From the NCBI GenBank assembly GCA_030039095.1, contig JASHQP010000793.1, positions 1 to 12,032 on the forward strand: a DNA stretch of 12,032 nt. The letters are read 5' to 3'. Made by a program: the position numbers and the translations under genes. The stretch is from Streptosporangiaceae bacterium (GTDB lineage: Bacteria > Actinomycetota > Actinomycetes > Streptosporangiales > Streptosporangiaceae). This document shows positions 7,709-12,032 of this stretch, one piece after another (within the stretch, counting starts at the first letter, position 1; each line of letters begins with the position of its first letter). The notes under the pieces were generated by a model, which was not told the origin of the DNA, searched no databases, and was given only the letters and a program-made list of their open reading frames with translations.

Positions 7709-8758
7709 CTAATCATCGCTGCGCAGTACCCCCGCTGCCCGGCACAGGCGGCGTACCCGGTCGAGCGGCACTGCATGTCTGACGTGGCCGCGGAAGCCCG
7801 TCACGGTGCCGGCCATGAACAGGGAGTTGAGAATGGCTTCTTCCGTGACGTCTATTGCGGCGACGAACAGCGGGTCGAGAGCGGAATCCGGGAGCGCCCC
7901 GGTGCCGGCCGGGGCGGTCGAAAAGGCGAGCGCGTAGTCGCCGCTGCGGCCGGAGAAGTCCGAACCCGCGCGGGCCATGCCCGCCATAGAGCGCCAGGCG
8001 ACCCTGCCGAGGCGGCGGGAGTCCAGCGGCGCGTCGGTGGCCAGAACGATCACGCATGAATTGCCGGTTTCGTTTGCGTCCGGCGGCGGGTCCGGCTCGG
8101 GCCGCACCGGCACGCCGAGCACGGTCAGCGTGCCGGTGAAGTTGGTCTGCACGAGCGCGCCGATCGTGACCGGGCCCGAGGCCGCCCCGCAGTCCACGGT
8201 CCGCGAGGAGGTCCCGATTCCCGCCTTGAAACCGAGCGCCGCTGTCCCGGTGCCCGCGCCGACGGCGCCCTCGGCCACCCGCCCCGCCGCGGCCCCGTTG
8301 AGCGCCGCCAGCACGTGCTCCTCGGCAACGGGACGGCGGCGCATGTCGGAGAGGAACCCGTCATTGGTCTCGGCGACGACTGGGTTGACCGTCTCGAGCC
8401 CGGAGTTCCCCGGCAGCGAGAGCATGTAGCTGACCAGCGCGTCGGCGGCGCGGAACGTGCAGAGCGTGCCGGTCAGAACGACGGGCGTCTCGATCTCCCC
8501 GAGCTCGCCGAGCTGTGTCGTGCCGACGATCTTGCCGAACCCGTTGCCCACCGCAAGCCCGGCGCTCAGCGACGTGGCGCCGGTCAGGGCGTCGTGGACG
8601 ATCGCGGTGACGCCGGTCCTGATGTCGCTGCCCTCGATGAGGGTGGTGTGCCCCACCCGCACGCCCGCCACGTCGGTGATCGCGTTGTGCTCTCCTGGCG
8701 GCAGCGAGCCGGGGATGATCCCCAGGTCCCGGGCCCTGGCCCGGTCGGTTTCGGTCAC
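7709..8758 (-). CDS. P1-family (DmpA/BapA-type) self-processing aminopeptidase
   Basis: 349 residues. Family S58 enzymes are N-terminal-nucleophile hydrolases that cleave themselves into two subunits; the new N-terminal Ser of the smaller one is the nucleophile. Known members release N-terminal residues, including D- or beta-amino acids, from short peptides or amides. The N-terminus reads DLGIIPGSLPPGEHNAITDVAGVRVGH, matching the family opening. A conserved block GNGFGKIVGTTQLGELGEIETPVVLTGTL follows, and NDGFLSDMR is present near 132-140. The cleavage motif is G-N233-S234 followed by CVIVLATDAPLD, with Ser234 the expected nucleophile. A C-terminal AIDVTEEAILNSLFMA block completes it. The GTG at 8758 was chosen (GAGG eight bases upstream). 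The longer frame to 8854 would run into mshB, and its extra residues look non-coding. There is no signal peptide, so it is probably cytoplasmic. The substrate cannot be told from the sequence. Confidence 0.92.
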   Translation of the reverse strand: MTETDRARARDLGIIPGSLPPGEHNAITDVAGVRVGHTTLIEGSDIRTGVTAIVHDALTGATSLSAGLAVGNGFGKIVGTTQLGELGEIETPVVLTGTLCTFRAADALVSYMLSLPGNSGLETVNPVVAETNDGFLSDMRRRPVAEEHVLAALNGAAAGRVAEGAVGAGTGTAALGFKAGIGTSSRTVDCGAASGPVTIGALVQTNFTGTLTVLGVPVRPEPDPPPDANETGNSCVIVLATDAPLDSRRLGRVAWRSMAGMARAGSDFSGRSGDYALAFSTAPAGTGALPDSALDPLFVAAIDVTEEAILNSLFMAGTVTGFRGHVRHAVPLDRVRRLCRAAGVLRSDD

Positions 8759-8810
8759 GCCCAGATCCTCGCAGGTCCCGGACTGACGTCGCGTCGCTAG
8801 GCTCGCGGGT
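8759..8810. promoter_or_regulatory. Divergent promoter region, with leaderless-type -10 for mshB
   Basis: The 52 bp between two divergent starts must hold both promoters. On the plus strand TAGGCT (8798-8803) fits TANNNT and is followed after exactly seven bases by the mshB ATG. That is the spacing expected when transcription starts at or next to the start codon, and there is no Shine-Dalgarno before this ATG. I see no clear -35 for either gene. Confidence 0.5.
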
Positions 8811-9716
8811 ATGAGCGCAGCAGGCAGCGGAGGCGAGGGCGGGCAGGCAAGCACGGGTCACCGGATGCTGCTCGTGCATGCGCATCCCGACGACGAGTCG
8901 ATCGGGACCGGGGCGACGATGGCCAAGTACGCCGCCGAGGGAGCGCACGTGTGCCTCGTGACCTGCACGCTCGGTGAGCTTGGCGAGATCATCCCCCCGG
9001 AGCTTGCGCATCTGGCCGCGGATGCAGACGGCGGCCTTGGCGAGTACCGCATCGGCGAGCTCGCCGCCGCCTGCGCGGCGCTTGGCGTCACCGATCACCG
9101 GTTCCTGGGCGGGCCCGGCCGGTGGAGAGACTCGGGGATGATGGGCGAGCCAGCCAACGACGCACCCGGCTGCTTCTGGCGAGCCGACGTGGACGAGGCG
9201 GCCGGCGAGCTGCTCCGCGTGATCCGCGAGGTCCGGCCGCAGGTGCTGATCAGCTACGACGACAACGGCTTCTACGGGCATCCGGACCACATCCAGGCGC
9301 ACCGGGTGGCGAAGCGGGCCTTCGAGCTCGCCGACGGTCTGGTGGGCAAGTTCTACGCCACGGCGCTGCCGCGCTCCGTGCTCGCCGATGCGATCGAGGC
9401 CATGCGCGGCAGCGATGGAAATCTTCCCGGCGGCGCGCCCAGCTTCACCCGGGTCGAGTCCGTGGACGACTTCCCGTTCGGGGTTCCGGACGAGGTCGTC
9501 ACCACCGAGATCGACGCGAGCGCGTACCTGGAGCAGAAGCTGGCCGCGATGCGCGCGCACGCCACCCAGATCGCCGTGGACAGCCCGTTCTTCGCATTCT
9601 CGGACAATATGGCACAGCGGGCGCTGGGCCGTGAGTTCTACACCCTGCTGGCCGGGCCGCGCGGGAACAACGGGCCGGGCGGACGCGAGACCGACCTGTT
9701 CGCAGGGATTGACTAA
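8811..9716 (+). CDS. mshB: N-acetyl-GlcN-inositol deacetylase of mycothiol biosynthesis
   Basis: 301 residues, PIG-L/LmbE-fold zinc deacetylase. MshB removes the acetyl group from GlcNAc-inositol to give GlcN-inositol, the acceptor to which MshC adds cysteine. The zinc/catalytic motif HAHPDDES is at 23-30 (His25 and Asp28 as ligands, Asp27 as general base by analogy with the mycobacterial enzyme), and GHPDH at 156-160 gives His157 and the third ligand His160. The blocks [24 protein letters not shown] and the C-terminal RETDLFAG match MshB rather than the related Mca amidase. The ATG at 8811 leaves about 16 extra residues before the core, as in many family members; an internal ATG at residue 19 is too close to the first strand to be preferred. 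It has a candidate leaderless start. The next gene begins 10 bases after its stop. Confidence 0.95.
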   Translation: MSAAGSGGEGGQASTGHRMLLVHAHPDDESIGTGATMAKYAAEGAHVCLVTCTLGELGEIIPPELAHLAADADGGLGEYRIGELAAACAALGVTDHRFLGGPGRWRDSGMMGEPANDAPGCFWRADVDEAAGELLRVIREVRPQVLISYDDNGFYGHPDHIQAHRVAKRAFELADGLVGKFYATALPRSVLADAIEAMRGSDGNLPGGAPSFTRVESVDDFPFGVPDEVVTTEIDASAYLEQKLAAMRAHATQIAVDSPFFAFSDNMAQRALGREFYTLLAGPRGNNGPGGRETDLFAGID

Positions 9717-9719
9717 CCT
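9714..9719 (+). promoter_or_regulatory. Candidate -10 element formed by the mshB stop codon
   Basis: TAACCT contains the mshB TAA stop and fits TANNNT. The GTG proposed as the start of the next gene follows after seven bases, the same geometry as at mshB, and there is no Shine-Dalgarno. It could allow a leaderless transcript of the membrane-protein gene. Chance matches to so loose a pattern are possible. Confidence 0.3.
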
Positions 9720-9726
9720 TTCTGGC

Positions 9727-10215
9727 GTGAACAGAGTGCCAGGCCAGCAACGCGGGGCCGCGAAGCCGGACCCGGCCGCCGGCTCGCCGGGAGCCGGCGG
9801 CCGGCGCATGGTGGTCATCGGCTGCTACGTCCTGCTGCTGGTGTTTGGCATCCTGCTCGGCATGATCGGCTCCTTCCAGTACAGCCGGGCCCTTGGCTCC
9901 TTCCCGGTGGCCGCGCCGGCCTTCGCCGTGGCGACCGGCGTGACGTGCGTTCTCGGCGGCTGGGGAATGCGCAGGCCACTTGGCGGTCTTATGCCCGCCG
10001 TGGGATGGTTCGTCGCATCGTTCGTGCTGGCCATGAGCACACCTGGGGGGAGCGTCGTGATCACGAATACCAGCGGCGGCAAGTGGTTTCTGTTCGGTGG
10101 CGCGCTCTGCGCGGTGGCTGGCGTGCTGATCTCCTTCGTGCTGTGGTCGCCCGCGCGTACCGGCGCGGCACGGCGCAGTGGATGGCGCAGCGGATCTCAC
10201 CCCGATGCCGGCTGA
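9727..10215 (+). CDS. Small integral membrane protein, DUF6113-like
   Basis: 162 residues from the GTG at 9727. About four hydrophobic segments are seen: roughly residues 28-48, 58-80, 86-103 and 115-135, with a short loop STPGGSVVITNTSGGKW between the third and fourth. The layout (GW-FVASFVLAMSTP, then GGKWFLFGGALCAV) and the place directly after mshB match the small membrane proteins I remember as DUF6113 beside mshB in streptomycetes and relatives; function unknown. The N-terminal 27 residues are Pro/Gly/Arg-rich and contain a perfect 14-bp DNA inverted repeat. If translation instead starts at the ATG at 9808, right at the first membrane segment, that repeat would be intergenic. Neither start has a good ribosome site. 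The C-terminus is basic and cytoplasmic-looking. The 3' end overlaps the next gene by 11 bases. Confidence 0.75.
   Translation: MNRVPGQQRGAAKPDPAAGSPGAGGRRMVVIGCYVLLLVFGILLGMIGSFQYSRALGSFPVAAPAFAVATGVTCVLGGWGMRRPLGGLMPAVGWFVASFVLAMSTPGGSVVITNTSGGKWFLFGGALCAVAGVLISFVLWSPARTGAARRSGWRSGSHPDAG
9772..9804. repeat. Perfect 14-bp inverted repeat at the start of the DUF6113-like gene
   Basis: Left arm ccggccgccggctc (9772-9785), 5-base loop gccgg (9786-9790), right arm gagccggcggccgg (9791-9804), with no mismatch. As RNA this would be a very stable hairpin, ending three bases before the alternative ATG at 9808. No T-tract follows, so it is not a classical terminator. Confidence 0.85.
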
Positions 10216-10708
10216 CGCCGCCGCGTTCCGGCGGGCGGCGGGGACGTTCCCCACGGGCATCGTCGTGGTGGCCACCAGCCTGGACGGCGTCCCCCACGCG
10301 ATGACCGTCAGCGCGTTCACCTCGGTCTCGCTCGAGCCGCTGCTCGTGCTGTTCTGCGCGGAGAGAATCGCCCGGTTTCACGACGCGGTGCTGGAGGCCG
10401 GGCACTGGGCCGTCTCCGTCCTCGGCGAGACGTCAGAGAAGACCGCACGCTGGCTCGCCACCCGGGGGCGGCCGCTGGACAGCCAGCTGGATGCGGTCCG
10501 GCACCATCCCGGGCCGCTCACCGGGGCCCCGATCATTGACGGCGCGCTCGCGGCGATGGAATGCCGGACCACCGCGGTGCACGACGGCGGTGATCACAGC
10601 ATCGTGGTTGGTGAGGTGCTCGGCGTCACCGAGCCGCAGACGCGGGACGGGCAGGACGGCCCGCTGATCTACCACGCCGGCCGGTACCGGAGGCTGGCCC
10701 GGGACTAG
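10205..10708 (+). CDS. Flavin reductase-like FMN-binding split-barrel protein
   Basis: 167 residues. It belongs to the flavin reductase-like family (HpaC/NtaB type), which binds FMN or FAD and usually reduces it with NAD(P)H for a partner monooxygenase; some members use the flavin otherwise. Family blocks are FRRAAGTFPTGIVVVAT (8-24), HAMTVSAFTSVSLEPLLVLF (about 31-50, the flavin phosphate-binding part), GHWAVSVLGE, DGALAAMECR and GGDHSIVVGEVLGV, with a final PLIYHAGRYRRL. The ATG at 10205 was chosen because the homologous region starts five residues later; an in-frame GTG at 10178 would add nine residues and deepen the overlap with the previous gene. Its start lies inside the end of the DUF6113-like gene, suggesting coupled translation. 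No monooxygenase is in the window, so the partner is unknown. Its stop overlaps the stop of the opposing crotonase gene. Confidence 0.88.
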   Translation: MPADAAAFRRAAGTFPTGIVVVATSLDGVPHAMTVSAFTSVSLEPLLVLFCAERIARFHDAVLEAGHWAVSVLGETSEKTARWLATRGRPLDSQLDAVRHHPGPLTGAPIIDGALAAMECRTTAVHDGGDHSIVVGEVLGVTEPQTRDGQDGPLIYHAGRYRRLARD

Positions 10709-11499
10709 GGTGCCTGCTGCACCCGCCGCGTCGCCCAGCTCGGCTCTCGCTTCTCGGCGAAGGCCGCCATTCCCTCCCGGGCTTCCTCCGACGCGAATCG
10801 CGCGGCCGAGACCTCCGCCATCCGCGCGAGTTCGGTGGCGACCGGCATCGAGTTGGCCTCGCGGAGCACCGTCTTGGTCACCGCCAGCGCGCCCGGCGCC
10901 CCGCGAAGCAGCAGATCCGCGTACCTGGCAACCTCCTCGTCGAGCTGGATCTTGGGTACGGCGCCGGTGATCAGCCCGACCTCGACCGCGCGCTGTGCGT
11001 CGAACGGCTCGCCGGTAAGGAAGTACTCGGCGGCGGCGCGCGGGCTCATCCGGCGCAGGCAGGGCACGGCGATGATCGCCGGCGTGGCCCCGATCCGCAC
11101 CTCGCTGAACGCGAACGTCGCCGACTGAGAGGTCACGGCTATGTCGCACGCGGCGATCAGCCCGATGCCGCCCGCCCGGGCGCTGCCGTTCACCCGGCAG
11201 ATGACCGGCTTCTCGCTGTCCCAGATCAGCTGCAGGATCTCGGGGAACAGCTCGGGTGCCGCGACGCGTCCGGCGTGTCCGTCCCGACCGTCCCGGCTCT
11301 CCTTCAGGTCCGCGCCTGCGCAGAACGCCGGATCGGCACCGGTGAGAACCACCACCCTGCAGCCAGGATCGTCCAGCGCGCTGGCCAGCGCGCCGCGCAG
11401 TTGCGTCAGCAGCGCGGTGGACAGGGCGTTCCTCGTGGCTGGCGAATCCAGCGTGACGGTCGTGACCTCGCCGTCCGTTTCCCGGCTGACCAGCTCCAC
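10705..11499 (-). CDS. Enoyl-CoA hydratase/isomerase (crotonase) family protein
   Basis: 264 residues. Crotonases stabilise an acyl-CoA enolate in an oxyanion hole; many hydrate enoyl-CoA. The first oxyanion block is FCAGADLKE (59-67). The second is NGSARAGGIGLIAACD (104-119), with Ala109 where most hydratases have the first Gly of GGG. Glu133 (FSEVRIG) and Glu158 (EYFLTGE) align by eye with the two catalytic glutamates of hydratases, so hydratase activity is plausible. The GTG at 11499 is used; an upstream ATG is closed by a stop after five codons. A GGTGG-type ribosome site precedes it. It lies 37 bases after the biotin-dependent carboxylase gene on the same strand. In actinobacteria that pairing is typical of leucine/isovalerate breakdown, where this enzyme would be methylglutaconyl-CoA hydratase; that assignment is inference. 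Confidence 0.88.
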   Translation of the reverse strand: MELVSRETDGEVTTVTLDSPATRNALSTALLTQLRGALASALDDPGCRVVVLTGADPAFCAGADLKESRDGRDGHAGRVAAPELFPEILQLIWDSEKPVICRVNGSARAGGIGLIAACDIAVTSQSATFAFSEVRIGATPAIIAVPCLRRMSPRAAAEYFLTGEPFDAQRAVEVGLITGAVPKIQLDEEVARYADLLLRGAPGALAVTKTVLREANSMPVATELARMAEVSAARFASEEAREGMAAFAEKREPSWATRRVQQAP

Positions 11500-11536
11500 T
11501 CTCTACCACCCTCGCCTCATAAGCTGCCGTGCCGGC

Positions 11537-12032
11537 TCAGGAGGCCGTCTCCGCCGCCGCGTCCTGCCCGGTCACCGTGGCCAGCACGTCTCCTGCCTGC
11601 ACCTGATCGCCGGGGCCGACCAGGACCTCCGCCACCAGACCGTCGGCCGGGGCCACGATCTGGTGCTCCATCTTCATCGCCTCGAGCACGAGCACCGGCT
11701 GGCCGGCGCTGACCCGTTCGCCAGCGGCCGCCTCGACCCGCACCACGCTGCCCGGCATCGGCGCGACCAGAGACCCGGCCTCCCTGGCCGCCACGGGCTC
11801 GGGCAGCCGGGGCAGGCGGGTCAGTGTGACGCTGCCGTATCCGGAGTCCACCCAGACAACGTCACCGGCCCGCGCAACGTCAAACCGGTAGCGCACGCCC
11901 GCGACATCGAGCATCGCGTGATCCGCCGCGGCCGAAGCGACCGAAACGTCGCTGCGCCCGGGCAGCGCCATGCTGCCGTCGCGCCGCCACACGTAGGCGA
12001 CCTCGATCCGGCCGCGGGGCCCGTCGAACGAC
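11537..12032 (-). CDS. Biotin-dependent acyl-CoA carboxylase alpha subunit, C-terminal part (5' end beyond window)
   Basis: 165 codons open to the right edge, so only the C-terminus is seen; the GTG at 11992 is an internal valine, not a start. The end of the protein is a biotinyl (BCCP) domain: APMPGSVVRVEAAAGERVSAG, then the biotin site EAMKMEH with its Lys codon at 11672-11674, then the mirror half IVAPADGLVAEVLVGPGDQVQAGDVLATV. Before it is a BT-like beta region (FDVARAGDVVWVDSGYGSVTL) typical of the alpha subunits of methylcrotonyl-, propionyl- or acetyl-CoA carboxylases, where biotin carboxylase and carrier are fused. The following crotonase favours a methylcrotonyl-CoA (leucine) or related acyl-CoA role, but the substrate is set by a beta subunit that is not in the window. 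Confidence 0.9.
   Translation of the reverse strand, partial: SFDGPRGRIEVAYVWRRDGSMALPGRSDVSVASAAADHAMLDVAGVRYRFDVARAGDVVWVDSGYGSVTLTRLPRLPEPVAAREAGSLVAPMPGSVVRVEAAAGERVSAGQPVLVLEAMKMEHQIVAPADGLVAEVLVGPGDQVQAGDVLATVTGQDAAAETAS

Noticed and set aside
8759..8854. 32-codon N-terminal extension of the aminopeptidase
   Set aside because: It would overlap mshB on the other strand, and the extra residues are Pro/Ala-rich without family resemblance; the GTG at 8758 has a ribosome site.
8361..9818. A 485-codon minus-strand frame spanning the aminopeptidase start and all of mshB
   Set aside because: It crosses two well-supported genes in the wrong frame or strand and shows no domain; shadow ORF.

Overview
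The window is chromosomal DNA from a high-GC actinomycete. Three things support this: G/C bias at third codon positions throughout, a mycothiol-biosynthesis deacetylase (mshB; mycothiol is an actinobacterial thiol), and an actinobacterial-type single-anchor succinate dehydrogenase. I cannot resolve the genus from the sequence alone. There are no RNA genes, transposases, integrases, CRISPR arrays or phage genes.

Layout. 1-556 (-): 3'-truncated conserved hypothetical gene whose C-terminus is an 18-bp tandem repeat running off the left edge. 557-762: divergent intergenic region with a perfect 13-bp inverted repeat. 763-2670 (+): typA, a ribosome-associated GTPase, with an in-frame insertion that is itself a DNA palindrome. 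2704-3753 (-): uppP, undecaprenyl-diphosphate phosphatase, convergent with typA. 3754-3968: intergenic with a candidate terminator and promoter. 7514 down to 3969 (-): succinate dehydrogenase operon, membrane anchor then flavoprotein then iron-sulfur subunit. 7515-7708: its upstream region. 7709-8758 (-): DmpA/P1-family aminopeptidase. 8759-8810: 52-bp divergent promoter region. 8811-10708 (+): mshB, a DUF6113-like membrane protein and a flavin reductase-like protein, closely packed. 10705-12032 (-): a crotonase and, upstream of it, the C-terminal end of a biotin-dependent acyl-CoA carboxylase alpha subunit cut by the right edge.

How the genes work together. sdhC-sdhA-sdhB encode one respiratory complex feeding electrons from succinate to the quinone pool. 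uppP recycles the lipid carrier for cell-wall synthesis. mshB makes a mycothiol intermediate; its two downstream neighbours are probably co-transcribed with it but have no proven link. The carboxylase and crotonase look like the end of an acyl-CoA catabolic operon, plausibly leucine/isovalerate degradation. No intergenic stretch exceeds 300 bases.

The window is mainly ordinary core metabolism, and I found no convincing undescribed multi-gene system. The most interesting signals are small: the palindrome inserted in frame in typA, the hexapeptide tandem repeat, two long perfect inverted repeats at gene starts, the long loop and altered motifs of UppP, and candidate leaderless starts.
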